Below, piece by piece: positions 53,372 through 63,527 of a stretch of 64,000 nucleotides of DNA. The translations under genes were made by a program, and so were the position numbers. The notes below the pieces were generated by a model that was not told where the DNA came from, made no database searches, and worked only from the letters and a program-made list of their open reading frames with translations. The stretch's first letter is position 1. Each line of letters opens with the position of its first letter. The stretch comes from Erinaceus europaeus. Lineage: Eukaryota > Chordata > Mammalia > Eulipotyphla > Erinaceidae. Location of the stretch: contig NW_026647696.1 in the NCBI RefSeq assembly GCF_950295315.1, forward strand, positions 1 through 64,000, read 5' to 3'.

Positions 53372-54212
53372 TTTTCTTTCTTTTCAGTTCTCTATATTTT
53401 AAGGTCAGTTTAATTGCATCTACATAATCCCTTTGCAGTGGTACCTAACTAGTGTTTGAATAATTTGGAGGAAGACTATGGGTTCAGCCTCTTGAGGATC
53501 ATATTAGGATTATACCTATTGTACATTCTCTGGAAAGATTGTATTATGCTTGCTTGAATGTACTGTGGTGCTGTCTCTCATACTGTTTCATTGCTTGCCT
53601 TCCCAGCTGGGTTTTTCTCTGCTTGTGACTAGTGGAATGAACGATGATGCATAATAATCACTTTCCAGCCTTCAGTGAGAGCACTCTGGCTTCTTGTTTT
53701 CAATAGACCCTACCTAGGTCTAGGACATGTTTCTTGAGGGTGTACAAGTATGAGAAGCTATTAATAACACGAGCCAGGGTGAGGAAAATAGTTTGTCTAC
53801 CATTTATGATTTGTGATTGTAGCAGAAGGTACAAAGTGAATTGTCTTGATAGTCTCGTGAGATGAACTTAGAGCATTTAATAATTAAACAGTGGCACAAA
53901 CTGTTTCAGAAATGCTCTGAGATTGCAGCAGGGTATGAACTCACCCAAATAAAGAGAATTCAGGACTAATTCAGGAGAATTAGCGCTGTCATAATCATCT
54001 TTATGCCTCAGACTGAATGTAAACTCATTGCTTCAGTGTGCTATATTGGGAACTAGATGTTAGATCCTGAAAAGATGTTGGTCTCTAGAACCTAGGCAAC
54101 CTGAGAAATGGAAACAAGTGAAATGTGCTAGGAACTTCAGATTAAATGTGACCTTAGCATCTCAGTAACAAGAACATAGCCTTGGATGTGGCAGGGTGGT
54201 GTTTAAATATTA
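53372..54212. other. Unique WDR59 intron 1 sequence
   Basis: About 840 bp without recognised repeat or coding signal. Confidence 0.6.
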
Positions 54213-54214
54213 TG

Positions 54215-54450
54215 TACCTATAAGTAGAACCTTAACTGGAATAGGCGTATTGCACCAAAGTAAAAGACTCTGGGGTGGGTGGGTAGGGAGAATACAGATC
54301 CAAGAAGGATGACAGAGGACCTAGTGGGGGTTGTATTGTTATATGGGAAACTGGGGAATGTTATGCATGTACAAACTATTGTATTTACTGTTGAATGTAA
54401 AACATTAATTCCCCAATAAAAAATAAAAATAAATAAAAACAAATAAAAAA
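54215..54450 (+). mobile_element. L1 3' end type 1, sense strand +
   Basis: Runs from cgtattgcaccaaagtaaaa through gtgggtgggtagggagaata to attaattccccaataaaaaa, an almost complete type 1 3' UTR terminus, 5' truncated. Confidence 0.85.
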
Positions 54451-54715
54451 GTTGGAAAAATATTATCTACCAATTGTTAGAGGTTTAGAAGAGCATTCCA
54501 TGGCCTTTGGAAAAACATGGATTTTATATGTAAAGTGTGAGTGTGTGGTGTCCCAGGTTAAGTTTTACTTGGATGGTGCTCTTCACAGATTTGTTTGTTC
54601 ATACTCTGTTCTAGTTTGGTGAGGGGGTGTGCAGAGGAACATGCAGCAGCTACCCTGTAGGGATAGATGAATTTGAAATTTGGGTGGGAACTAGAATGGG
54701 TGAAAGTGTCCACTG

Positions 54716-54848
54716 TGACTGCCTGGAAGGTAGCACAGTGGCTAAGACTTTGGGCTCTGAAACATGAGGTCTTGAGTTCAGTTCCTGGCATCATATGTAT
54801 CAGAGTGACATTCTGGCTTATCTCTCTGTCATAAGTAAATAAATTTTT
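54716..54848 (+). mobile_element. SINE family C
   Basis: actgcctggaaggtagcaca to tcataagtaaataaat. Confidence 0.85.
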
Positions 54849-54921
54849 TTTCTTTCTTTTTTTTTTTTTGTTGTTGTCACCTGGTATTCACTACTCCAGG
54901 TCAATCTTGATATTTCTTTTC

Positions 54922-55180
54922 TTTTATATTTATTTATTTCCTTTTGTTGCCCTTATTGTTTTATTGTTGTTGTTATTGATGTCATTGTTGGATAGGGCAG
55001 AGAGAAATGGAGAGAGGAGGGGAAGACAGAGGGGGGAGAGAAAGATAGACCTGCTTCATCGCCTGTGAAGCGACTTCCCTGCAGGTGGGGAGCCAGCGGC
55101 TTAAACTGGGATCCTTAAGCTGGTCCTTGCGCTTTGCACCACATGCACTTAACCTGCTGCGCTACCGTCTGACTCCCAAT
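54922..55180 (-). mobile_element. SINE family A
   Basis: Ends about 155 bp before exon 2 of WDR59. Confidence 0.9.
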
Positions 55181-55335
55181 AAATATATTTTAAAAAATTT
55201 TTCACTATGGGGAACAAATGGGACTTGCTGGCTGGGGATCAATCATGGGATGAGGAGGAGCCACAGGAGACTGAATAACTGTCTTCTCCAACCTTAGCTT
55301 TGCCAGCAGGACTCAATCTATGTTCTCTCTCATAG

Positions 55336-55385
55336 GCAACAGCCATGTCTGTGGACTGTCTTGGGCAGCATGCAGTGCTTTCTGG
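55336..55385 (+). CDS. WDR59: WDR59 coding exon 2
   Basis: Encodes residues 19-34 (ATAMSVDCLGQHAVLS) plus two bases of codon 35. The acceptor is ctctctcatag|GCA, the donor is TCTGG|gtaag. Exon length is 50 bases and the phase joins correctly to exon 1 (phase 0) and exon 3 (phase 2). It lies about 160 bp downstream of a family A SINE. Intron 2 is 55,386-61,244. Confidence 0.96.
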
Positions 55386-55822
55386 GTAAGTGAGCTGTCA
55401 GAGTTCATCTGTCACAATTTGTGGGAATAAATTGAAAACCAAGGGACTTCTGGGGAATCAGAAAATCACTTATGTAAAGATTACCATCACAGGACTTAGT
55501 TCGGGTAGTTTGCTAACCTCAGAGATACATGTAGGGATTATTTGCAGTTTATTTTTGTCTCTTCTCTAATAGATAAGGAATAAAATGTCTTTGAAATTTT
55601 AGTGACAGGTAGTTTTGTCTTGAAATGGCAGTTTCCTGCTCACAGTGGGCTCTTCAGAGAGATGCTATCTGGGATTGCATAATGGTTGTCTAGTTAAGGG
55701 GATCCAGAATCTCCTTTGGCAGTGCCACTAGTCAGAAGCCCTTGGACATTTATTCTCTTGAATTCCTTGGACCTACAGTTTTCTCCTAAAGGGATTAGAT
55801 TTCATCATAAAAAAAAAAAATT
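55386..55822 (+). other. WDR59: WDR59 intron 2, unique start
   Basis: Repeat-free; no further coding signal. Confidence 0.65.
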
Positions 55823-55827
55823 GAACT

Positions 55828-56018
55828 ACTTGTCTGGGAGATAGCCCAGTGGGTAGAATGCACACTTTACCATGTGCAAGGAGCCCCCAGTGCCATATGG
55901 GAACACCATGCGCAGCTCAGGGGTAGGCTTCATGAGTGGTAGAGCAGTGCTGTGTTGTGCTGTCTCTCTCTTTCTCCCAGTCTTCCTTACCCTCTTCATC
56001 TCTTTATAAAATTGAAAG
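55828..56018 (+). mobile_element. G-type old SINE (B-like)
   Basis: gtctgggagatagcccagtg ... aggcttcatgagtggtagag ... gtgctgtctctctctttc. Confidence 0.55.
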
Positions 56019-56099
56019 AGATAAAAAATATCTGCCAGGAATTGTTTATGTACAAAGCCCACTGAGCTAAAAAAAAAATCATACAAGAAGTTAAACTAC

Positions 56100-56268
56100 C
56101 TAATATATTTTTATTTTTAGATTTCTTTTACTTATTTAATATGAGATAGTTTTATATGAATGACAGAGAAGCCAGAACCCCACACTGATACATGAGGTAC
56201 GGGAGATCAAATTGAAAGCCTCAGATGTATAATAAGTCTTGCACTCAGTGATTGGAGGAACAAAGAGC
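56100..56268 (-). mobile_element. Old C-like SINE
   Basis: gacagagaagccagaacccc ... ggagatcaaattgaaagcct. Confidence 0.45.
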
Positions 56269-56441
56269 ACAATTACTGAGTGAAATATACAGCAGAAGGA
56301 AACATGCAGAAAGGTTCAGGTGGAAAGCAAAAGTATAAGGCAGAGGAGGCTAACCTCAAAAAAACTACAAAAAGAAAAAATGTTAAAAGAAATGAAGATA
56401 ATATAAAAGAGTTATTGGACAACATCAAGAAAAACATTTAT

Positions 56442-56785
56442 TGGGGGTTAGGCTGTAGTGCAGCAGCACATGGCACAAAGCGCAAACACCAACGTAAGGA
56501 TCCCAGTTCGAGCCCCTGGCTCCCCACCTGCAGGGGGGCTGCATCACAAGCTGTGAAGCAGGTCTGCAGGTGTCTATCTTTCTCTGTCTCCTCCTCTTTC
56601 CATTTCTCTCTGTCCTGTCCAACAACAACTACATCAGTAACAACAATAATAATAACCTCAACAATGATATATATATAAAAACAACAACAACAAGGGCAAC
56701 AAAAAGGGGAAAGAATAGCTTCCAGGAGCTTTGGATTTGTGGTGCAGGCACCGAGCCCCAGCAATAACCCTGGAGGCAAAAAAAA
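56442..56785 (+). mobile_element. SINE family A, long form
   Basis: 3' module 56,717-56,780; body shortened at ctgtctcctcctctttcc. Confidence 0.9.
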
Positions 56786-57004
56786 AAAATTATGTCATTG
56801 GGGTATAATGAGAGAGAGAGAGGGAGAGAGAAGAACAAAATTCATATGTAAAGAAATAGTAGTTGAGATTTGCCCAAATTAGATAGACCTTAAAAGACAA
56901 AAAGATCTACAAGAAAAATGAATCCAAACCTAAGCTCACCAAGTGGTTACAGTGGTGGTAATCAAGGACAAAGAGAGGATTCTAAAGGCTGCTAGAGAAA
57001 AGCA

Positions 57005-57478
57005 GAGAGGGGTCAGGTGGTGGTGCTCCTGATTGAGCGCACATGTTACAATGTACAAGGACCCTGGTTCCAGCCCCCAGACCCCATCTGCAGGGGGAAA
57101 TCTTTGTGAGTCGTGAAACAGGTCTGCAGATCTCTCTCTCTCTCTCTCTCTCTGCCTGCCTCCAGAGTTATCGCTGGAGCTCAGTGCCTGCACTACAAAT
57201 CCACCTCTCCTGGAGACCATTTTTGTTCCCTTTGTTGTTGTTATTGTTATTGCTGTTGTTGTTGGATAGGAGAGAGAGGATTGAGAGAGGAGGGGAAAAC
57301 AGAGAAGTGGAGAGAAAGATAGACACCTGAGACCTGCAGATCTGCAGGCGGAGGAGCCAGGGGCTTGAACTTAGGTCCTTGTTCCAGTCCTTGCGCTTAG
57401 CGAGGTCCCTCTCTCTCTCTTCATACTCTCTCTATTTCTGGCTGTCTCTATCTAATAAAGATAATTAAAAAATTAATA
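57005..57478 (+). mobile_element. SINE family B split by an A2
   Basis: B 57,007-57,150 and tail 57,410-57,478; inverted family A2 57,158-57,405 with module gcctccagagttatcgctgg. Confidence 0.85.
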
Positions 57479-57914
57479 AAGAGAGAAAAACAGAGTCACC
57501 CCAAAGATGTTAGCTGATTCCTCAATATAAATCATAAAGGCTAGAAAGGACTGGCAGTACATATTCAAAGTTTTGAAATAATTTCCACCCCAAAATACTT
57601 TAACCTTCTAAGTTATAAATCATATTTGAAGGAGGATTGAAGAAATTTTCAGATGAGAAACAACTTAGAGAATCACAACTACCAAACTTACAAGAAAGGC
57701 TAAAGGAACTCATGAAGTAACAATGCAATAACCTTATTCTTAGGGGGTCAACAAGCAAAGGAAGGAAAAACAAGCAAAGCCCAGCTAAGACCACCGACTC
57801 AGCATGTAGAACTGAACTTAATGAAAGGGCAGTACAGAGGAGGAGGGGTCCAGTGGTGGAGGGATATTTGTGTTGGGGATGTTATGGTAGTGATGACTCT
57901 TATTTTTATAATTT

Positions 57915-58096
57915 TTTTTCACATTTATTTATTCCCATTTATTTTTGTAGTTTTATTGTTGTAGTTATTGATGTCGTCGTTGTTGGATAGGACAGAGAGA
58001 AATGGAGAGAGGAGGGGAAGACAGAGGGGGAGAGAAAGATAGTCACCTGCAGACCTGCTTCACCGCTTGTGAAGGGACTCCCCTGCAGGTGGGGGT
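57915..58096 (-). mobile_element. SINE family A, head missing
   Basis: Stops at cccctgcaggtgggggtgat, so the tRNA-like half with both promoter boxes is absent. Confidence 0.85.
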
Positions 58097-58436
58097 GATC
58101 ACGACTCTTACTGAAACAAATCCGGCATGTATAATCTTTAGCTCATTTTTGTTTTTTTCTCTAATGGGAGAGTTTGCTTGCCAAGAGTGATTTCTTTGGA
58201 GTAGGAGGTCAGAGGTAGTAGATTGAGTCCTTTTGTATCTTTCCTCCTGCTCCCACTGTTCACACACAGTCACCAATATTCAGATAGTGATGCTTCTTCC
58301 TTTACCGGAAATCCCAGCTGTTCACTGATAAAATTTGTGTTATTTTGTTGAAACATTTGTTTTCTGGAGGAGAGCCAAATTCTCCAGATTAGATTCCCAT
58401 AGCTCCACCCCAGAATATCCTTTTACAATATCCTTT
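58097..58436. other. Unique WDR59 intron 2 sequence
   Basis: Nothing recognised. Confidence 0.6.
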
Positions 58437-58717
58437 TTTCCCCTTCCTTCCAGGGTTATTGCTGGGGGCTTGGTGCAGGCACTATGAATCTGTTTCTGGC
58501 AGCCATTCTTTCCATTTTATTGGATAGGACAGAGAATTTGAGAGAGGAGGGGGAGATAGAGAGGGAGAGAGAAAGATAGATATGTGCAGACTTGCTTTGC
58601 AGCTTGTAAAGCATCCCCCCTGGAGGTGGGGAGCTGGGGGCTTGAATCTAGAGCTTGTATGGGTCCTTGTGCTTCATATTACGTGTGCTTAACCAGGTGT
58701 GCCACCACCCAGCCCCT
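58437..58717 (-). mobile_element. SINE family A2
   Basis: cttccagggttattgctggg to gtgccaccacccagcccc. Confidence 0.9.
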
Positions 58718-58729
58718 GCAACATCCTTT

Positions 58730-58820
58730 TGTGCTTGAGTCTCAGAGGCCCCACGTTCAATCCCTGCAACTGCCATAAGCAAGAGCTGAGCAGTGCTCTG
58801 GCTCATAAATAATTAAATAG
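58730..58820 (+). mobile_element. SINE family D, head truncated
   Basis: cttgagtctcagaggcccca to agcagtgctctggctcat. Confidence 0.75.
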
Positions 58821-58821
58821 T

Positions 58822-58970
58822 GTGGTTTGGGAGGTGGCACAGTAGAGAAAGCATTGGACTGTCAAGCATGAGGTCCTGAGTTAGATCTCTGGCAGCACAT
58901 GTACCAACCAGAGTGATGTTTGGTTCTTTCTCCTATCTTTCTCATCAGTCAATAAATAAAATGTGAAAAA
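58822..58970 (+). mobile_element. SINE family C
   Basis: tggtttgggaggtggcacag to catcagtcaataaataaaat. Confidence 0.9.
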
Positions 58971-59039
58971 AAAAATCTGCAGTTACCTATTAAAAAAAGT
59001 AAAAAATAATTAAATAAGTAAGTAAATAAATACAAAATG

Positions 59040-59174
59040 GGGCAGGGGAGATAGTAGATAGCATAATGGTTATGCAAAGATCCTCTCATGCCTCAGGCTC
59101 CAGAGTCCCTGGTTCAATCCCCTGTACCACCATAAGCCAGAGCTGAGCAGTTCTCTGGTGTAAATAAATAAATT
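59040..59174 (+). mobile_element. SINE family D
   Basis: ggagatagtagatagcataa to gttctctggtgtaaataaat. Confidence 0.9.
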
Positions 59175-59192
59175 AAAAATGTATTCCCTTTA

Positions 59193-59575
59193 ATACTACT
59201 CAGCTGTAAAAAATGGTGACTTCACCGTTTTCAGCCGATCTTGAAAAAATCATGTTGAGTGAAGTAAGTCAGAAACAGAAGGATGAATATGGGATGATCT
59301 CACTCTCAGGCAGAAGTTGAAAAACAAGATCAGAAAAGAAAACACAAGTAGAACCTGAAATGGAATTGGCGTATTGCACCAAAGTAAAAGACTCTGGGGT
59401 GGGTGGGTGGGTGGGGAGAATACAGGTCCATGAAGGATGATAAATGACATAGTGGGGGTTGTATTGTTAAATGGGAAACTGGGGAATGTTATGCATGTAC
59501 AAACTATTGTATTTACTGTTGAATGTAAAACATTAATTCCCCAATAAAGAAATAAATTAAAAAAAAAAAAAAGAA
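59193..59575 (+). mobile_element. L1 3' end type 1 with target-site duplication
   Basis: Starts in the last ORF2 codons (atactactcagctgtaaaaa) and ends ccccaataaagaaataaatt plus A-tail. An 18-bp duplication aaaaatgtattcccttta lies at 59,175-59,192 and 59,807-59,824; a family B SINE sits between the L1 A-tail and the right copy. A TGGG-rich tract is at 59,397-59,416. Confidence 0.9.
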
Positions 59576-59585
59576 AGTTGTAATA

Positions 59586-59806
59586 CGGGGCCGGGTGGTG
59601 GCGCACCTGGTTGAGTGCAAGTGTCACAAAGCACAAAGACCCAGGTTCAAGCCCCCAGTCCTCACCTGCAGGGGGAAAGCTTTGCAAGTGGTGAAGCAGG
59701 GCTGCAGGTGTGTCTCTCTGTCTCTTTTCCTCTGTATCTCCCCATTCCTTCTCAATTTCTGGCGGTCTCTACCCAATAAACAAATAAAAATTTAAAAAAA
59801 GTTAAA
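59586..59806 (+). mobile_element. SINE family B in L1 A-tail
   Basis: ggggccgggtggtggcgcac to cccaataaacaaataaaaa. Confidence 0.9.
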
Positions 59807-59954
59807 AAAAATGTATTCCCTTTACTAGATAGTTGATTTGTAAGAGGTATTTGAGACTTTCTCTAGTATATTTAGCTAGGTGCTACCTTTAATTTGGCAT
59901 ACATTTATCAGGTACAAATGCTGAGCCTAGGATATGGGACATAAAAGTTATTCA

Positions 59955-60105
59955 GGGCTTGGGAGATAGTGTAATAGTTATGCAAAAAAAAAAAAGAAAG
60001 AAAGAAAGAAAAAAGCTTTCATGCCTGAACCACCAAAGGTTTCAGGTTCAGTCTCAGTACCACACCTAAGTCAAAGCTGAACAGTGTTTTGGTCAAACAC
60101 ACAAG
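59955..60105 (+). mobile_element. SINE family D interrupted by (GAAA)n
   Basis: An A-run and agaaagaaag repeats (59,985-60,014) lie between head gagatagtgtaatagttatg and body tttcatgcctgaacc. Confidence 0.75.
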
Positions 60106-60414
60106 TTATTCAATCAATACATGACCCATACTCTACAGACCCAGCTGATTTAAGAAGTACTTTAACATGAGTAACTCTGTTGCATAGATAAATTCTGTAG
60201 TTGAAATGCAAACCACATAGTAGGTGTAATGTGGAAGTTGTAACTTATCCTGACAGGAAGATTGAAAAGAATGTGAGTATAGCAGGGCTGGAATTGAATC
60301 TGGTGGTCAGACTTACATGGATATGGTTAGGGAAGATTATCTGGAGGGGAACACTCAAGGACCTTCACAGTCATTTTGAATTGTTCTTCACTTGTATGTT
60401 TTTAAAAATAGATG
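60106..60414. other. Unique WDR59 intron 2 sequence
   Basis: A faint MIR-like patch at 60,205-60,320; otherwise nothing. Confidence 0.5.
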
Positions 60415-60415
60415 A

Positions 60416-60705
60416 TTGGGAGTTGGGTGGTAGCACAGCGGGTTAAGCGCACGTGGCGCAAAGTGCAAGGACCTACTAAGGATCCCTGTTCAAGCCCCTG
60501 GCTCTCTACCTGCAAGGGAGTCGCTTCACAGGCGGTGAAGCAGGTCTATAGGTATCTATCTTTCTCTCCCCCTCTCTGTCTTCTCCTCCTCTCTCCATTT
60601 CTCTCTGTCCTGTCCAACAATGATGACATCATTAACAACAATAACTACAACAACAATAAAATCAACAAGGGCAACAAAAGGGAAAATAAATAAATATAAA
60701 AAAAT
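60416..60705 (+). mobile_element. SINE family A
   Basis: gggagttgggtggtagcaca to gggaaaataaataaat. Confidence 0.9.
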
Positions 60706-60821
60706 TAAATAAAGAAAAACTTAAAAGTAGACAATTATCTGGTGTATCAGGGGAGTTTTAGGTCATTGCTTGCAAACAGTATGAAATTCCAGATACATTC
60801 TTCTGTCTTTTTTCTCTCTTT

Positions 60822-61183
60822 TTTTTTTAATATTTACTCCCTTTAAAAATTTTTTTAAAATTATCTATTTATTTATTGGATAGAGATAGCCAGAAATTGA
60901 GAGGGAAGGGGAAAATAGTGAGAGGGAGTGACAGAGAGACACCTGCAGACCTGCTTCACCACTTGCAAAGCTTTCTCCCTGCAGGTGGGGACCGGGGGCT
61001 GAACCTGGGTCCTTGTGCATTATAACATGTGTGCTCAACCAGGTGCACCACCACCCGGCCCCTATTTATTCCCTTTTCTTGCCCTTGTTGTTTTATTGTT
61101 GTAGTTATTATTGATGTCATTGTTGTTGGATAGGAGAGAGAAATGGAGAGAGGTGGGGAAGACAGAGGGGGGAGAGAAAGGTA
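60822..61183 (-). mobile_element. SINE family A split by a family B, head missing
   Basis: A tail 60,822-60,846, inverted family B 60,850-61,063, A body 61,064-61,183. It stops 61 bp before WDR59 exon 3. Confidence 0.9.
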
Positions 61184-61244
61184 ACATTGTTCTATCTTAT
61201 TGCTAATGCTGTTATGTTATTACAGTGTTGATATTTTCTCCCAG

Positions 61245-61380
61245 CCGCAGATTCCTGTACATTGTTAATCTAGATGCCCCTTTTGATGGTCACCGGAAGA
61301 TCTCTCGCCAGAGCAAATGGGACATTGGAGCTGTGCAGTGGAATCCTCATGACAGCTTTGCACATTACTTTGCAGCTTCG
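61245..61380 (+). CDS. WDR59: WDR59 coding exon 3
   Basis: Encodes the end of codon 35 and residues 36-80, from RRFLYIVNLDAPFDGHRK to HDSFAHYFAAS, in the first WD repeats of the propeller. The acceptor is ttttctcccag|C and the donor is GCTTCG|gtgagc, leaving a codon boundary. The last 27 exon bases plus the donor are repeated in tandem directly downstream (second unit 61,384-61,413), giving a second candidate donor at 61,411 that would add ten in-frame residues (VSFVHCFAAS). The normal donor is the better match. SINE copies in opposite orientation lie close on both sides. Intron 3 continues past 64,000. Confidence 0.95.
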
Positions 61381-61413
61381 GTGAGCTTTGTACACTGCTT
61401 CGCCGCTTCGGTG
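61354..61413 (+). repeat. 30-bp tandem duplication across WDR59 exon 3 donor
   Basis: Unit 1 (61,354-61,383) and unit 2 (61,384-61,413) both start agctttg and end gcttcggtg, and differ at 5 internal positions. The period is a multiple of three, and both copies carry TTCG|GTGA, so the splice-donor sequence itself was duplicated. Divergence of about 17% implies an old duplication. Confidence 0.9.
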
Positions 61414-61485
61414 ACTCACAAAAGAGTCTTTTTAAAATGCTGTCTGGAGCAGGTGTATGTTCTATGTAGAAAAGAGAGTACAACT

Positions 61486-61775
61486 GGGAGTTGGGCGGTA
61501 GCGCAGTGGGTTAAGCGCATGTGGCACAAAGTGCAAGGACTGGCGTAAGGATCCCAGTTTGAGCCCCCGGCTCCCCACCTGCAGGGGAGTCGCTTCACAG
61601 GCGGTGAAGCAGGTCTGCAGGTGTCTATCTTTCTCTCTGTCTTCCGCTTCTCTCTCCTTTTCTCTCTGTCCTATCCAACAACGACGACATCATCGACAAT
61701 AACAATAATAACTCAACAATAAAAAAAACAAGGGCAGCAAAAGGGAATAAATAAATCAATATTTGAAAAGAAATA
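61486..61775 (+). mobile_element. SINE family A
   Basis: Begins about 105 bp after WDR59 exon 3 and is complementary to the A copy upstream of that exon. Confidence 0.95.
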
Positions 61776-61889
61776 AGAGAGTACAACCCTCAGTTCTCAG
61801 GTAGAAAGGAGGAGTAGATGGTTCTAAAAGAAAGAAGTGAATTACAAGTTTAAAAATGTATATATGAAAAAAATTGCTGGTACCATTGC

Positions 61890-62012
61890 CAGACCTTTTT
61901 TTTGTTGTTGTTGTTTTGTTTTTTGCTCTGGATATTGGTGGTGCTGGGGACTGAACCTAGGATCTCTTGCATGCAAATCCTCAGCACAACTGCTATGCTA
62001 TGTCCTTGACCC
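61890..62012 (-). mobile_element. E-type old SINE
   Basis: gtgctggggactgaacctag ... gctatgctatgtccttgac. Confidence 0.5.
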
Positions 62013-62034
62013 CCACTTATATATATTTTTTTCC

Positions 62035-62350
62035 ATTTTTGGCTTATTTTTTTTATTTTACGAAAGCACCACTCAGCTCTAGCTTGTGGTGATATTAAAA
62101 ACTGAGCCTGGAGGGAGTCGGGTGGTAGCACAGTGGGTTAAGCGCATGTGGCGCAAAGCGCAAGGACCGGCGGAAGGATCCTGTCTCCCCTCCTCTCTCG
62201 ATTTCTCTCTGTCCTATACAACAACAATGACAGCAACAACAGCAATAATAATAACCATGACAATGATAAAAAAAAATTGAGCCTGAAATCTAGAGCCTCA
62301 GGCATGAAAATCTATTGCATAACCACTGTGCTATGTCCTTGATGCCCCTT
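62035..62350 (-). mobile_element. SINE family D split by a short A
   Basis: D parts 62,040-62,110 and 62,272-62,348. Confidence 0.8.
62111..62271 (+). mobile_element. SINE family A, internally deleted, with target-site duplication
   Basis: gagtcgggtggtagcacagt to ggcggaaggatcc, then directly tgtctcccctcctctctcg; B box and middle (~120 bp) absent. Flanks aaaaactgagcctg (62,097-62,110) and aaaaattgagcctg (62,272-62,285) match with one change. Confidence 0.9.
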
Positions 62351-62424
62351 GTATTTTAAAGCAGTTCCTGTGAATTAACTGAGAACCTTGTGCATATAAG
62401 ATGCTACTGAACATTTATTTTTAT

Positions 62425-62565
62425 ATTCTTAGAGGAAAGAGGTAGAGACACCATAGCACTACTGTACTCTGCAAGAATCTCCCTTGGTGCTGTCTATGGT
62501 GCTGCCATGCACTGTTAATCAAATCTGTGGTCTTATGCACAGTAAGATGTTATACTTGGCCTCAG
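62425..62565 (-). mobile_element. E-type old SINE
   Basis: aaagaggtagagacaccata ... tgtggtcttatgcacagtaa. Confidence 0.45.
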
Positions 62566-62654
62566 ACTTTGTTTTTGTAAGGATTGAATCTGGATTTTGA
62601 AAAGGAAATCAGTGGGTATCTCTATTTCTTTCTTTTAAATAGTTTTTATTATTT

Positions 62655-63057
62655 TATTTTACTTTACTGCCATCAGAATTATTATTGGGGCTCAGTGCCT
62701 GCATTATGACTCTACCATTCCTGGTGGCAATTTTTTCTTTTTTTTTTTTTTTCTATTTTTATTAGATTGGACAGAGAGAAGTTGACATAGTGCCTGCACT
62801 ATGAATCCACTGCTTTGGGAGGCCATTGCTCCCATTTTTGTTGTGCTTGTTGTTGTTATTGCTGCTATTATTGGATAGGACAGAGAGAAATTGAGAGAGG
62901 AGGGGAAGACAGAAAAGAAGAGAGAAAGATAGACACCTGCGGACCTGTTTCACCACTTGTGAAGTGACCTCCCAGCAGGTGGGGTGCCGGGGTCTTGAAC
63001 CAGGATTCTCTGCTTTGTAGTATGTGTCCTTAACCTGGTGCACCACTGCCTGACCCC
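62655..63057 (-). mobile_element. SINE family A2 with the 3' module present twice
   Basis: Modules at 62,668-62,735 (attattattggggctcagtg) and 62,790-62,830 (agtgcctgcactatgaatcc), then body and head. Confidence 0.8.
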
Positions 63058-63205
63058 CTATTTATTTATTAATTGACAAGATAGGAGGAGAGAGAAGGGA
63101 GATCCAGATACCACTCTGGTACGTGTGAAGCCGGGCATCAAACTTGGAACCTCATGCTTGAGAGTTTGATGTTTTATTCACTGTGCTACCTCCCAGACCA
63201 TGACT
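63058..63205 (-). mobile_element. SINE family C
   Basis: ttgacaagataggaggagag to gtgctacctcccagacca. Confidence 0.9.
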
Positions 63206-63221
63206 CTGTATTTTAAAAAAA

Positions 63222-63500
63222 ATTTTATTTATTTTCCCTTTTGTTGCCCATGTTGTTTTTCATTGTTGTTGTAGTTATTATTGTTATTTATGTTGTCATT
63301 TTTAGATAGGACAGAGAGAAATGGAGAGAAATGGGGAAGACAGAAAAGAGGAGAGAAAGATAGACATCTGCTTGATCCCCTGTGTAGGGACCCCCCCCCT
63401 GCACTGTGGGGAGCTGGGGGCTCCAACCAGATCCTTATGCTGGTCCTTGCACTTTGTGCCAAGTGTGCTTAAGCCGCTGTGCTACCGCCCGACTCCCAAC
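63222..63500 (-). mobile_element. SINE family A
   Basis: tttcccttttgttgcccatg to gctaccgcccgactccc. Confidence 0.9.
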
Positions 63501-63527
63501 TCTGTATTTCTAAGCCTTCATATATTT

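Larger units (their letters stand above)
56280..57800 (+). mobile_element. Old L1 (ORF1-region) remnant, sense strand +, split by SINEs
   Basis: Three pieces read as diverged L1 around ORF1: 56,280-56,440 (ends gacaacatcaagaaaaac), 56,825-57,006 (gagatttgcccaaattagat, aaggacaaagagaggattct) and 57,480-57,800 (aaatcataaaggctagaaag, attcaaagttttgaaa, ggctaaaggaact). SINEs A and B/A2 occupy the gaps. Assignment is by recalled L1 text and the order is collinear. Confidence 0.6.

Noticed and set aside
61245..61548. Extended exon 3 frame continuing past the donor
   Set aside because: The frame stays open only because of the tandem duplication and chance; the known protein continues from codon 80 into another exon.
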